Shown: positions 46,036 to 55,242 of the stretch, piece by piece | How the letters are laid out: every line of letters starts with the position of its first letter | How positions within the stretch are numbered: position 1 is the stretch's first letter | NCBI RefSeq assembly: GCF_001509585.1 | Contig: NZ_LNCI01000010.1 | Coordinates: forward strand, 1 to 64,000 | DNA length: 64,000 bases | Reading direction: 5' to 3' | Origin: Tropicimonas marinistellae | GTDB lineage: Bacteria > Pseudomonadota > Alphaproteobacteria > Rhodobacterales > Rhodobacteraceae | Notes under the pieces: model-generated | What the model was told of the DNA's origin: nothing | The model's database searches: none | Seen by the model: only the letters and a program-made list of their open reading frames with translations | Made by a program: the position numbers and the translations under genes

Positions 46036-47436
46036 ATGCGAGAGCCGAAAGCACCCAACCCGAATCTGGTCCTGACCGTCTTGCTGACGGGGTACCTGAT
46101 GATCGTTCTTGACCTCTCGATCATCTTCACCGGGCTACCGGAAATCGGGCGCAGCATGGATCTTGGCCCAATCGCTCTTTCCTGGGTTCACAATGCCTAC
46201 CTGCTTTGCTTTGGCGGGTTCCTCTTGGTGGCGGCGCGTCTGGGCGACCTGTTCGGGCGCAAATGTATGCTTCAGGCCGGGATCGCGACGTTCACCGTTG
46301 CATCGCTGGGCGTCGGTTGCGCACAGGGGCCGGCAATGCTGATCGGCGCCAGGGCGTTTCAGGGTCTTGGTGCGGCAATCCTGGCCCCCTCGGTGCTCGC
46401 CCTTCTCTCCACAACTTTCCCCGAAGGCCACGCCCGGTCGCGGGCGCTCGCCTGGTATTCGATGGTCGCAGGCGCAGGAGCTAGCCTGGGACTCGTGCTC
46501 GGAGGCCTTTTCGCCGGGCTTCTGACCTGGCGACTTGGCTTCCTGATAAACGTGCCGATCGGACTCCTGCTGTTGTGCGCGACCCACAACGGAATCGATG
46601 AGACCGCCCGTCGCCACGGGCGGGCGGACTTGGTTGGCGCCGTCACATCGACAATCGGTATGGGCGCGCTGATCTATGGCATTGTGCGGTCTGCAAAGGA
46701 CGGCTGGGCGGATCCAGGCACGCTCGCGGCTATGGCTCTCGCAACTTGCCTGCTGGCTGGCTTTCTCTGGCACGAGGCACGCGCCGCCGCGCCGCTACTT
46801 CCGCTCGGCCTGTTCCGGAGCAAAACACGTGCGGCTGCCTATCTTGGTAGAATGCTGTTCATTGGCGCGGCTGTCGCGTTCTTCTACTTCGGTACGCAAC
46901 TCATGCAGGGCGCGCTCGGGTTCAGCCCGGTTCAAGCCGGTCTCGGTTTTCTTCCAATGACGATGGTGACATTCGCGGCGGCCCTCATCCTGCCGTGGTT
47001 TACCGCGCGGCTCGGAAGCGCGCCCGTTCTGGCGGTTGCCTTCCTGTGCATGGGCTTGGGACTGCTCTGGCTCTCGGCTGCCGGCGCGCATGCCCGCTAT
47101 CTGCCCGACCTCGCCCTGCCCATGATCCTGATCGGAATCGGCAACGGTGCCGGTCTTGGTCCGCTGACGCAGTTCGGCGTGCAGGATGTGCGCGACGAGG
47201 ATCAGGGGGCCGCGTCGGGGCTGGTGAATGCAGCGCATCAACTCGGCGGCTCGCTCGGGCTGGGCATCCTCGTTGTCGTTTTCACCGGAGCGGCTCTCCC
47301 GGGCGTTCCGGCTGCGGAAGGGCTCGCCCACCAGATCGGTGCCGTCTTCGCCTGGGCCGGCGCCATGTGCGGCATCGGGCTGACCCTCACCGTTCTCTTC
47401 ATCCATCCCGCAGAGCGCCAATTGCGCCTTGCCTGA
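46036..47436 (+). CDS. MFS transporter, 14-helix drug/H+ antiporter type
   Basis: A 466-residue EmrB/QacA-type major facilitator with about 14 helices. The motif A region reads ARLGDLFGRK (~residue 70), and the motif C-like stretch GAGASLGLVLGGLF (~residue 155) is typical of antiporters. It probably exports a toxic organic compound. ATG 46036 has a weak ribosome site, 16 bp after the cupin stop, so it may depend on coupling. Confidence 0.88.
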   Translation: MREPKAPNPNLVLTVLLTGYLMIVLDLSIIFTGLPEIGRSMDLGPIALSWVHNAYLLCFGGFLLVAARLGDLFGRKCMLQAGIATFTVASLGVGCAQGPAMLIGARAFQGLGAAILAPSVLALLSTTFPEGHARSRALAWYSMVAGAGASLGLVLGGLFAGLLTWRLGFLINVPIGLLLLCATHNGIDETARRHGRADLVGAVTSTIGMGALIYGIVRSAKDGWADPGTLAAMALATCLLAGFLWHEARAAAPLLPLGLFRSKTRAAAYLGRMLFIGAAVAFFYFGTQLMQGALGFSPVQAGLGFLPMTMVTFAAALILPWFTARLGSAPVLAVAFLCMGLGLLWLSAAGAHARYLPDLALPMILIGIGNGAGLGPLTQFGVQDVRDEDQGAASGLVNAAHQLGGSLGLGILVVVFTGAALPGVPAAEGLAHQIGAVFAWAGAMCGIGLTLTVLFIHPAERQLRLA

Positions 47437-47454
47437 CCCATCAAGGAACACGAA

Positions 47455-48471
47455 ATGTACGCAACCCTCATGCATGCCCCCGGCGATGTCCGCTACGAGC
47501 GCGTCGACGATCCGAAGATCCTTCACCCGACCGATGCGATCATTGCGCTCTCGGCCACTTGCATCTGCGGCTCCGACCTCTGGCCCTATCGCGGCGCCCA
47601 GCCTTTCGACGAGCCCATGCACATGGGGCACGAATATTGCGGCGTCGTCGTCGAGGTTGGACGCGAAGTGCGAAATATCCGGCCCGGCCAATTCGTCGTC
47701 GGGTCCTTCGTTCTCTCCGACAATACGTGCCCGCATTGCCGCTTTGGCTATCCGTCCTCCTGCGAGCAGCGCGAGTTTATGACCGGTGCTCAGGCGCCCT
47801 ACGCGCGCGTGCCGCTGGCCGATGGCACGCTCGTGCCGACGGAAGAGATGCCGACGCCGGAGCAGATCCCGCACATGCTGGCGACTTCGGACGTGCTGGG
47901 CACGGGTTATTACGCCGCCGAGGCGGCGGGCGTGAAGGAAGGCTCCACTGCCGTGATCGTCGGCGACGGCGCCGTGGGCCTGATGGCGGTGCTTTCGGCG
48001 CGGTTGATGGGTGCAGAACGGATCATCGCCATGAGCCGCCACAAGTCCCGCCAGCAGCTCGCCCGCGACTACGGCGCAACCGATATCGTCGCGTCCCGTG
48101 GCGAGGAAGGGATTTCCGAGGTGCTGGAACTGACCGGCGGCATCGGTGCCGACGCAGTGCTCGAATGCGTTGGTCTCCAACAATCCATGGATCAGGCGCT
48201 CGGCGTCTGCCGCCCCGGTGGTTCGGTCGGCTTCGTGGGCGTGCCGCATGAGGTGACCTTTTCCGGCGAAGGGCTTTTCTTCGCCCAGAAACGCCTCTTC
48301 GGAGGTCCTGCACCGGTGCGTCGCTACCTGCCGGACCTGATGAACAAGGTGCTGAAGGCCGAGATCGAACCCGGACGCGTCTTCGACCTGAATCTGCCTC
48401 TGGCGCAAGTGGCGGAAGGCTACAAGGCAATGGACGAGCGCCGCGCAATCAAGACACTGCTGCGCGTCTGA
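47455..48471 (+). CDS. Zinc-dependent alcohol dehydrogenase-family oxidoreductase
   Basis: A 338-residue medium-chain dehydrogenase. Catalytic zinc residues: C38-G-S-D and the GHEYCGVV histidine-glutamate. The structural zinc loop is CPHCRFGYPSSC, with three cysteines where most members have four. NAD(P) loop VGDGAVGLMAV (~residue 167). Likely oxidises or reduces an alcohol/aldehyde linked to the MFS and cupin genes. AAGGAAC precedes the ATG, 18 bp after the MFS gene. Confidence 0.88.
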   Translation: MYATLMHAPGDVRYERVDDPKILHPTDAIIALSATCICGSDLWPYRGAQPFDEPMHMGHEYCGVVVEVGREVRNIRPGQFVVGSFVLSDNTCPHCRFGYPSSCEQREFMTGAQAPYARVPLADGTLVPTEEMPTPEQIPHMLATSDVLGTGYYAAEAAGVKEGSTAVIVGDGAVGLMAVLSARLMGAERIIAMSRHKSRQQLARDYGATDIVASRGEEGISEVLELTGGIGADAVLECVGLQQSMDQALGVCRPGGSVGFVGVPHEVTFSGEGLFFAQKRLFGGPAPVRRYLPDLMNKVLKAEIEPGRVFDLNLPLAQVAEGYKAMDERRAIKTLLRV

Positions 48472-49273
48472 CGTTCAAACCTTCGTGGCGCTCCTCGCGT
48501 TGGCGCGACCCCGGACAGGACGACGCGCGCGGCCCAAGCGGTTGGAACCGTGCGTCAAAAACCCGAGCGGCGCAGAATGCTGCGCCGCCAACCGACCCTG
48601 CAACGGCCTCCAGTGCAGGGACGAGCACTTGTACCGCCTCGTTTTGGAAGTAACCGTGAACCCGCTGGTATCCGCGTTCGAAATCGGCGCTTCCGTCGCC
48701 GCGGCCACGGTGCGAACGCTGCATCGGAACGAAGGAACCCGATGTCGACCAATGGTCGCGCCGATCTCAAAGAAGAGATTGTCGAGGACAGTGTCACCCA
48801 GGGCACGGCATCGCAATTGGTGCCAACGGAGTAATCCGGGCGGCCTCCGATACCGCGACAGTCAGCCAATCAACCAGCGGAAGACGCTCCGCCGCAATTG
48901 GTGGCTTCGCCGCCCAACCGCAGCTCCGCGCGATCTCGCCGACGGATGTCCAACTGACGCGCTACATACGGTATCTCTAGGGACCGATTGGGTCGTGGCG
49001 CGCTGCTCCGGCACCGAATGGAATCTGCCCCGAAAAGACCTTGCAGGAGCTCAAGGAAAATTCTCTCGCGCCAAGTCCAGAACCCGCGCAAGACTCGCTG
49101 GTTGTGGAAGGTACACACAATACCATCGTGAAAACGCGCCTGAAGATGCTACGCTCCACACAAGGCCGAAAAACGACCGACAGCTTGGAAAGCGCCCCAC
49201 TTGCATAGCGGTGAAGCGTGGCTCTTTCCCATACTCTTGGTCGCGCCGGATTCCGGGTGAATCAGGCGCCAAG
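48472..49273. other. 800-bp stretch without recognisable gene
   Basis: No protein family is recognisable in any frame. The long plus frame starting at 48485 runs into the antisense of glmS and has arginine/cysteine-rich noise. A short frame at 48742-48834 (30 codons, preceded by GAAGGAAC) is a weak candidate. Base composition is less GC-rich than the neighbours in 48960-49210. The one clear signal is a minus-strand terminator at 48557-48588. This may be decayed mobile or regulatory DNA, or hold an unannotated minus-strand RNA. Confidence 0.5.
48557..48588 (-). terminator. Orphan intrinsic terminator, minus strand
   Basis: GCGGCGCAG (48567-48575) pairs perfectly with CTGCGCCGC (48580-48588) around a four-base loop. 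Read on the minus strand the hairpin is followed by TCGGGTTTTT. No minus-strand gene ends nearby; glmS ends about 700 bp upstream. On the plus strand, 96 bp after the dehydrogenase stop, no T-tract follows. Confidence 0.65.
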
Positions 49274-51091
49274 TTACTCCACGGTCACCGATTTCGCCAG
49301 GTTCCGCGGCTGGTCGACATCCGTCCCCTTTGCCACGGCGGCGTGATAGGCCAGCAATTGCGCTGGTAGTGCATAAAGGATCGGCGCGAGCAGGGCCGCC
49401 ACTTCCGGCATCACGAGGACCTTCCAGCAGTCCTCACCCGCCGCCTTCGCTCCCCTTGCATCGGTAATCAACAGCACCTTCCCGCCGCGCGCCATGACTT
49501 CCTGCATGTTGGAGACCGTCTTGTCGAACAGGTGATCCGAGGGCGCCATGACGATGACCGGCACAGTCTTGTCAACCAGCGCGATCGGCCCATGTTTCAG
49601 CTCACCCGACGCATAACCTTCCGCATGTATATAACTGATTTCCTTCAGTTTAAGCGCCCCCTCCATGGCCAGGGGAAACATCGCGCCACGCCCGAGGAAA
49701 AGCACGTCGCGCGCCTCCGAAACAGGCTTGGCAACCGTCGCAATCTGATCGGACTGCGCAAGGGCGGTGTTCAGCAAACCCGGGATGCGCCGCAGGGCGG
49801 TCAAGTGCGCGTCCAGTTCCTCGCCGTCCAGGCGCCCACGGTCATGTGCCGCCTTCAATGCCAACAGGAACAACACCGTGAGCTGGCATGTGAAGGCTTT
49901 CGTCGAGGCCACGCCGATCTCCGTGCCGGCCCGGATTGGCAACACCAGATCGCTTTCCCGCGCGATCGAGCTTTCGGTCACATTGACCACCGCTGCAATC
50001 CGTTGCGCTTTGCCCTCGCAATAACGCAAGGCCGCCAACGTATCGGCGGTCTCACCCGACTGACTGACAAAAAGCGCCAGGCTGCGCGGTGGGATCGGAG
50101 GTTCGCGGTAGCGGAACTCGCTGGCAATATCGACCTCCACCGATATGCCAGCAAGTTGCTCGAACCAGTATTTCGCGACGACGCAGGCATAATTCGCCGT
50201 GCCACAGGCCACCATGACGAGTCGGTCGAAATCATTGAAATCGAGCCCCGGACCGGGCAGTTCGATCCCCTCGCCGCGCAGGTAATGTGCCAGTGCATCC
50301 CCAAGCACTGTTGGTTGCTCGGCGATTTCCTTGGCCATGAAGTGCCGATGCCCGCCCTTTTCGACCTGCGCCAGGTCGATATTGACCGTCTGCACCGGGC
50401 GGTTCACCAGCGTTCCGGAAGCGTCGCGAATTTCCACGTGCTCTCGGGTCAGATAGGCCCAATCACCTTCTTCCAGGTACGTGATCTGGTCGGTCATCGG
50501 GGCCAGCGCCATGGCATCGGAGCCGACAAACACCTCGCCTTTCCCGTGACCAATGGCCAGCGGCGAACCCTTTCGCGCGGCGATCATCAGATCGTCCTCA
50601 CCGTCGAACAAGAGAGCCAGCGCAAAGGCCCCCTCCAGCCGGCCTATCGCCGCCGACGCCGCGTCGCGGGGCGTCATGCCCTGGTTCAACATGTGCTGCA
50701 CCAGAAGCGCGATGGTTTCGGTGTCCGTCTCCGTTTCGAAGTGCAGTCCGGCCCTTGCCAGTTCGGCGCGCAACTCACGGAAATTCTCGATAATGCCGTT
50801 GTGGACGACGGCGACCGGCCCGGCCCGGTGCGGATGCGCATTGGCCACGTTCGGCGCGCCGTGGGTGGCCCAGCGGGTGTGACCAATCCCGGCCTTGCCA
50901 GCCAGTGGCTCATGCACCAGCAGGTCAGAAAGGTTCACAAGCTTGCCCACCGCGCGCCGCCGGTCCAGCGCGCCGTCGTTCACGGTCGCAATCCCCGCAC
51001 TGTCGTATCCACGGTATTCCAGCCGTTTCAGCGCCTCGACAAGCAACGGCGCCGCTTCGTGATTTCCCAGAACCCCGACGATTCCGCACAT
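49274..51091 (-). CDS. glmS: Glutamine-fructose-6-phosphate aminotransferase (isomerizing)
   Basis: A 605-residue enzyme making glucosamine-6-phosphate for cell-wall precursors. N-terminal Ntn glutaminase starting MCGIVGVLGN (C2 nucleophile), then two SIS domains with SQSGETADTLAALR and STKAFTCQ blocks, and the C-terminal PRNLAKSVTVE end. GAGGGG precedes ATG 51091, which overlaps the glmU stop (TGATG). No glmS ribozyme is expected in this group and none is seen. Confidence 0.97.
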   Translation of the reverse strand: MCGIVGVLGNHEAAPLLVEALKRLEYRGYDSAGIATVNDGALDRRRAVGKLVNLSDLLVHEPLAGKAGIGHTRWATHGAPNVANAHPHRAGPVAVVHNGIIENFRELRAELARAGLHFETETDTETIALLVQHMLNQGMTPRDAASAAIGRLEGAFALALLFDGEDDLMIAARKGSPLAIGHGKGEVFVGSDAMALAPMTDQITYLEEGDWAYLTREHVEIRDASGTLVNRPVQTVNIDLAQVEKGGHRHFMAKEIAEQPTVLGDALAHYLRGEGIELPGPGLDFNDFDRLVMVACGTANYACVVAKYWFEQLAGISVEVDIASEFRYREPPIPPRSLALFVSQSGETADTLAALRYCEGKAQRIAAVVNVTESSIARESDLVLPIRAGTEIGVASTKAFTCQLTVLFLLALKAAHDRGRLDGEELDAHLTALRRIPGLLNTALAQSDQIATVAKPVSEARDVLFLGRGAMFPLAMEGALKLKEISYIHAEGYASGELKHGPIALVDKTVPVIVMAPSDHLFDKTVSNMQEVMARGGKVLLITDARGAKAAGEDCWKVLVMPEVAALLAPILYALPAQLLAYHAAVAKGTDVDQPRNLAKSVTVE

Positions 51092-52446
51092 CAGCTTTTC
51101 CCCTCGGTGAGCTTTTTCTTTGCCGCCCACAGTCGCTCCATCATCCGGCGTGCCAAATCCGGCTTGTTCACCTGCCGCCCGCGGGCAACGGCCAGCGCAC
51201 CCGCAGGAACATCGGAGGTCACAACGGACCCGGAAGCGGTCATCGCCTCGTCCCCAACCGAAACCGGCGCAACCAGCATCGTGTTGGACCCGATGAAAGC
51301 GCCCGCACCGATCTCCGTGTGATGCTTGAAAACCCCGTCGTAATTGCAGGTGATGGTTCCCGCGCCGATATTGGTGCCCGCCCCGATGGACGCGTCGCCG
51401 ATATAGGTCAGGTGATTTACCTTCGCGCCCGTGTCGATCTGCGCGTTCTTCACCTCGCAGAAATTACCGACGCGAACGTGCTCCGCAAGTTCAGCGCCCG
51501 GGCGCAACCGCGCATAGGGGCCGACCACCGCTCCACGTGCGACGTGGCAACCCTCCAAATGGCAGAACGCGCGGATCACCGCGCCGGTTTCCACTGTGAC
51601 GCCAGGGCCGAAGACCACGTTGGGCTCGATCACGGCATCGCGCCCCACAACGGTGTCGAAGGCAAAGAAAACGGTTTCGGGCGCTTGTAGCGTGACGCCG
51701 TCTTCCAACGCTGCATGGCGTGCACTGGCCTGAAACGCCGCCTCCGCAGCGGCGAGGTCGGCCCGGGAATTGACCCCCAGCGTTTCGGCTTCTTCACAGG
51801 CAACCGCCGTTACCGGCAACCCCCGCAGACGCGCTTGCTCCACCACATCGGTCAGGTAGTATTCACCGGAGGCGTTCTTGTTTCCAACTTCCGCGATCAG
51901 GTCAAAGAGCAAACCGACGTCTGCGCAAATAACGCCTGAATTGCAGAATGTTATGGATCGCTCTTCATCCGTCGCATCCTTGAACTCGACGATCCGCTCC
52001 AAAATGTCATCCGCCATCACGAGGCGCCCGTAGCGCCCCGGATTCGCCGCCTCGAACCCAAGCACCACGACCGCATGCGCGGCACGCGCTGCCACCATTG
52101 CCGATAAGGTCTCCGGCCTAATGAAGGGCGTGTCGCCGTAGAGGACGATGACATCGCCCGACATGCCGGCGAGCGCGTCGCGCGCCTGATCCACCGCGTG
52201 GGCGGTTCCGAGCTGTTCTTCCTGCAAAACGACCTCTGCATCGGGGTCGAATGCCCGCGCGGCGTCAGCCACCAAACCGGCCCCGTGTCCGGTCACCACC
52301 ACCGTTCGCGCGGGTTCCAGCGCCGAACCGGCCCGCATCGCATGGTGCAGCAGCGGTGCGCCGGCGACCTTGTGAAGAACCTTGGGCAAATCGGATTTCA
52401 TCCGGCTTCCCTGGCCGGCGGCGAGGATGACGAGACTGGTGGACAT
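51091..52446 (-). CDS. glmU: Bifunctional GlmU (GlcN-1-P acetyltransferase / GlcNAc-1-P uridyltransferase)
   Basis: A 451-residue enzyme forming UDP-GlcNAc. N-terminal uridyltransferase with VILAAGQGSRMKSDLPKVLH (residues ~6-25) and YGDTPF; C-terminal left-handed beta-helix of hexapeptides ending GAGAFIGSNTMLVAPVSVGD and an acetyl-CoA-binding tail. Directly followed by glmS. ATG 52446 has only a weak ribosome site; it is divergent from the phosphatase gene over 127 bp. Confidence 0.97.
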   Translation of the reverse strand: MSTSLVILAAGQGSRMKSDLPKVLHKVAGAPLLHHAMRAGSALEPARTVVVTGHGAGLVADAARAFDPDAEVVLQEEQLGTAHAVDQARDALAGMSGDVIVLYGDTPFIRPETLSAMVAARAAHAVVVLGFEAANPGRYGRLVMADDILERIVEFKDATDEERSITFCNSGVICADVGLLFDLIAEVGNKNASGEYYLTDVVEQARLRGLPVTAVACEEAETLGVNSRADLAAAEAAFQASARHAALEDGVTLQAPETVFFAFDTVVGRDAVIEPNVVFGPGVTVETGAVIRAFCHLEGCHVARGAVVGPYARLRPGAELAEHVRVGNFCEVKNAQIDTGAKVNHLTYIGDASIGAGTNIGAGTITCNYDGVFKHHTEIGAGAFIGSNTMLVAPVSVGDEAMTASGSVVTSDVPAGALAVARGRQVNKPDLARRMMERLWAAKKKLTEGKS

Positions 52447-52573
52447 CTGCACTGCTCTTTGCTTCAACCTGCCCCCGTAATACGCGAGGCCCCGCGCGCC
52501 GCAAGGGGCGCGCGCGTCACAAGCCGTGACAGGGTGAAACATGGAGCGGCGAAGGCACGCCGAGAGGAGCGAC

Positions 52574-53239
52574 ATGCGCACGGTAATCTTCGATCTCGAC
52601 GGTACATTGGCCGATACCAGCGGTGACTTGATCGCAGCAGCGAACGGCTGTTTCGAGGCGCTCGGGCACGGACCGCAACTCGACCCTCGAGCGGATGCGG
52701 CCACCGCGTTTCGCGGTGGTCGGGCAATGCTCCGTTTGGGGTTTGAAAGACTTGGGGCGGATGATCTTGAGGTGCGGGTGGACGCTCAGTACCAGCCGTT
52801 TCTTGAGCGCTACGGTGCACAGATCGACACCCACACGCGGCTTTATCCCGGTGCGATGGCAGCTGTCGAAACGCTCCGGCAGGCAGGCTTTGCAATTGGA
52901 ATGTGCACGAACAAGCCAGAGGGTCTCGCCGAGGTGTTATTGCAACGGCTCGGTGTGCGTTCGGCATTTGCTTCCCTTGTGGGTGCGGACACGCTGCCGG
53001 TGCGCAAACCGGACCCGGCCCCCTATCGCGCCGCCGTCGACCGCGCGGGCGGTCAGGTGGCACGGTCGCTTCTCGTCGGCGATACCGTGACCGACCGCGA
53101 CACCGCCCGCGCCTGTGGCGTGCCCTGCGTCATGGTCACGTTCGGTCCGGACGGGCGCAAGGTGGCAGCGCTAGAGCCAGACGCGCTGTTGGAGCATTTC
53201 GATGCCCTGCCCAGCGTGGTGGATCGCCTCATTCAATAG
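52574..53239 (+). CDS. gph: Phosphoglycolate phosphatase-like HAD hydrolase
   Basis: A 221-residue HAD-IA phosphatase. Motif I is VIFDLDGTLADTSGD (D8, D10 with ATG 52574 as start), motif II MCTNKPEG, motif III K around VRKPDPAPY, motif IV LVGDTVTDRDTA. Likely removes phosphate from 2-phosphoglycolate; the family has broad substrates. GAGAGGAG precedes the start. A second in-frame ATG at 52541 has no ribosome site. Confidence 0.85.
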   Translation: MRTVIFDLDGTLADTSGDLIAAANGCFEALGHGPQLDPRADAATAFRGGRAMLRLGFERLGADDLEVRVDAQYQPFLERYGAQIDTHTRLYPGAMAAVETLRQAGFAIGMCTNKPEGLAEVLLQRLGVRSAFASLVGADTLPVRKPDPAPYRAAVDRAGGQVARSLLVGDTVTDRDTARACGVPCVMVTFGPDGRKVAALEPDALLEHFDALPSVVDRLIQ

Positions 53240-53297
53240 GCCGGAATGCCCCCTGTCGCGTCGCGGGCCGGGCATGAGCGTGACAGCCAGTGCGCAG

Positions 53298-53840
53298 TCA
53301 GGACGACAGTGCCTTGGCCAGCCGAGGCAGGCGCGCCTTCTTCAACAGCGGACGCATTTCGTGTGGCACATCATCCATTTGTTGCGCCTGCAAAAGCACC
53401 TCGCGCGCCGCCGCCGCGACCTTCTCGGGGTGCGCAAGCCAGAGATCATGCAGAAACCCGTCAGGGTCGCGCCTGTCGAGCCCCTCCTCGCGCAGCACAT
53501 TGCGCGGGAAATCCTTGGCGTTGCTTGTCAGGATGAGGTCGGCGGAACCGGCGATGGCGGCGGCAAGCACATGGACATCGTTCGGGTCCGGTAGCCAGAT
53601 CCGCGCCATATCGCCCGCGCGAGGGGTCACGCATGCCTCTGGCCAGGCGGCTCGAACCAACGCGACCTCTCCGCGCGCCTGCACCTCGTCGACCGGGCCG
53701 CGGCGGGCTGCGGCGCGCGCCCACTCCTCAAGCAGTCGCTCGGACCAGAGCGGTTGGAAAAGTCCCTGCCGCGCCGCGCCCAGCACCACCTCCCGCATCA
53801 CCGTAGGATAGAGCACGCAGGCGTCGATCAAAACGCGCAT
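53298..53840 (-). CDS. PIN-domain protein (RSP_2648 type)
   Basis: A 180-residue PIN-like protein starting [12 protein letters not shown], with the first acidic residue D6. Later acids in LPDPNDVHVLAAAIAG and LILTSNAKDFP complete the nuclease-like site. Members in Rhodobacteraceae are annotated as RSP_2648-type and are chromosomal, not clearly part of a toxin-antitoxin pair; no antitoxin gene lies next to it. It overlaps the methyltransferase gene by one base, suggesting an RNA-processing link. Confidence 0.8.
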   Translation of the reverse strand: MRVLIDACVLYPTVMREVVLGAARQGLFQPLWSERLLEEWARAAARRGPVDEVQARGEVALVRAAWPEACVTPRAGDMARIWLPDPNDVHVLAAAIAGSADLILTSNAKDFPRNVLREEGLDRRDPDGFLHDLWLAHPEKVAAAAREVLLQAQQMDDVPHEMRPLLKKARLPRLAKALSS

Positions 53841-55048
53841 TACGGAGCGAGCCGGAAGAACAACGCCTTGAGATAGCCGCTCTCGGCCAATTGCGGCAGC
53901 ATCGGATGGTCCGGCCCGGCAAAGCCCGTGTGCAACAATTGCCCGCGCCGTCCGCCGCGCCCGATACCGCGTGCCGAGGCATTGCGGAACCGCGTGAGAT
54001 CGGCCGCATGAGAACAGGAGCAGAGCCCGAGATACCCGCCAGGCGCCACCAGCGGCGCTGCAAGCCGGGCGACGCGCTCGTAGGCCCGGAGCCCAGCATC
54101 AAGCGCCTTCTTCGATGGGGCGAAGGCGGGTGGATCACAGACGACGAGGTCGAATTGCGCGCCGTCGTCCGCCAGGGCTTCCATCACCGCGAAGGCGTCG
54201 CCCTTCCGCGCGTCGAACCGCTCGATAGTGCCACTCGCGCGTGCTCCGTCCGCCGCGAGATCCAGCGCGGCCTGAGAACCATCCACGCAAAGCGCGCTCG
54301 CGGCACCGGCGGCTAGCGCGGCCAACCCGAAACCGCCCACATGTGAGAAGACATCGAGCACTCGAGCCCCCTCTGCCAATCGCGCGGCGAAGGCGTGGTT
54401 CGGGCGCTGATCGTAGAAGAGCCCGGTTTTCTGCCCGCCAAGCAGATCCGCCAGATATGTTGCCCCGTTCATCGGAACAGGAACGGGGCCGTCAAGCGCA
54501 CCGGCAAGCAGACGGGTCTCCTCTGGCAACCCTTCAAGGCCACGGGCCCGCCCCGTACCGTTTTTGATAACGGTCGTGACACCGGTGATGCGCATCAATG
54601 CTGCTGCGATGTCGTCAAGGCGTTCCTCCGCCCATGCGGCATTCGGCTGAATCACCGCGGCATCGCCGAAACGGTCCACCACGACGCCTGGCAATCCGTC
54701 CGCTTCCGCGTGGATCAGCCGGTAATAGGGTGCATCGAAGAGCCGCTCTCGCAATTCCAAAGCGCGGGAGAGACGCGCATCGAACCATGCCGGGCCAATG
54801 TCGGCCTCCGCGTCCCTGTCCAGCATGCGCGCGATGATCCGCGACCCGGTGTTCATCGCCACAAGGCCCAGGGCCCGCCGTTCGGCATCTTCCAGCCGCG
54901 CAATCGTACCCGCCCGGAGCGCACGCGTTCGGCGATCCGTGACGAGTTCATCGGAATAAACCCACGGAAATCCGTGGCGGATCGCGCGCGCCTCCGCTTT
55001 GGGCCGTAAGCGGACGGTGGGCAACTCGGTGGTTTTGGCGTCTGTCAT
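53840..55048 (-). CDS. Class I SAM-dependent rRNA methyltransferase (RlmI-like)
   Basis: A 402-residue RNA methyltransferase. An N-terminal PUA-like domain (residues ~8-75, [16 protein letters not shown]) is followed by a RlmI-type middle and a Rossmann SAM domain with [20 protein letters not shown] (motif I) and [13 protein letters not shown] (motif IV). Probably makes m5C on 23S rRNA, as RlmI does. Known in Rhodobacter as an RSP_2647-type gene. The PIN gene follows with a one-base overlap. Confidence 0.85.
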   Translation of the reverse strand: MTDAKTTELPTVRLRPKAEARAIRHGFPWVYSDELVTDRRTRALRAGTIARLEDAERRALGLVAMNTGSRIIARMLDRDAEADIGPAWFDARLSRALELRERLFDAPYYRLIHAEADGLPGVVVDRFGDAAVIQPNAAWAEERLDDIAAALMRITGVTTVIKNGTGRARGLEGLPEETRLLAGALDGPVPVPMNGATYLADLLGGQKTGLFYDQRPNHAFAARLAEGARVLDVFSHVGGFGLAALAAGAASALCVDGSQAALDLAADGARASGTIERFDARKGDAFAVMEALADDGAQFDLVVCDPPAFAPSKKALDAGLRAYERVARLAAPLVAPGGYLGLCSCSHAADLTRFRNASARGIGRGGRRGQLLHTGFAGPDHPMLPQLAESGYLKALFFRLAP

Positions 55049-55193
55049 GGCGAGAGACCTACCTGCTCACAACGACCGGGGGAAGCCCGAGCGCGCACCG
55101 ATTCCCCAATCCACTGCCGCGTTTTCGCAGGACAATCGGCACCGAAGCGTGCATGCTGACCACGACAAGCCGGACGTGCGGCAGATTTGATCT

Positions 55194-55205
55194 GTTAGCG
55201 CTAAC
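55194..55205. promoter_or_regulatory. LacI-family operator before edd
   Basis: GTTAGCGCTAAC is a perfect 12-bp palindrome, 37 bp before the edd start, with the central CG step of LacI/GntR-type operators. It is placed to block transcription of edd, and its location suggests control by gluconate or glucose. No LacI gene is in the window. Confidence 0.6.
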
Positions 55206-55242
55206 CTGCTATGTCGCCGGCATCAGCGAAGGAGAGAGTCCC

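Noticed and set aside
48485-49369. Plus-strand 294-codon open frame
   Set aside because: It runs into the antisense of glmS, lacks a ribosome site, and has no coherent hydrophobic or domain pattern. Long stop-free frames are common at this GC content.
53298-53840. PIN gene as toxin of a toxin-antitoxin pair
   Set aside because: No small antitoxin-like gene precedes or overlaps it; it is fused in order with an rRNA methyltransferase gene instead.
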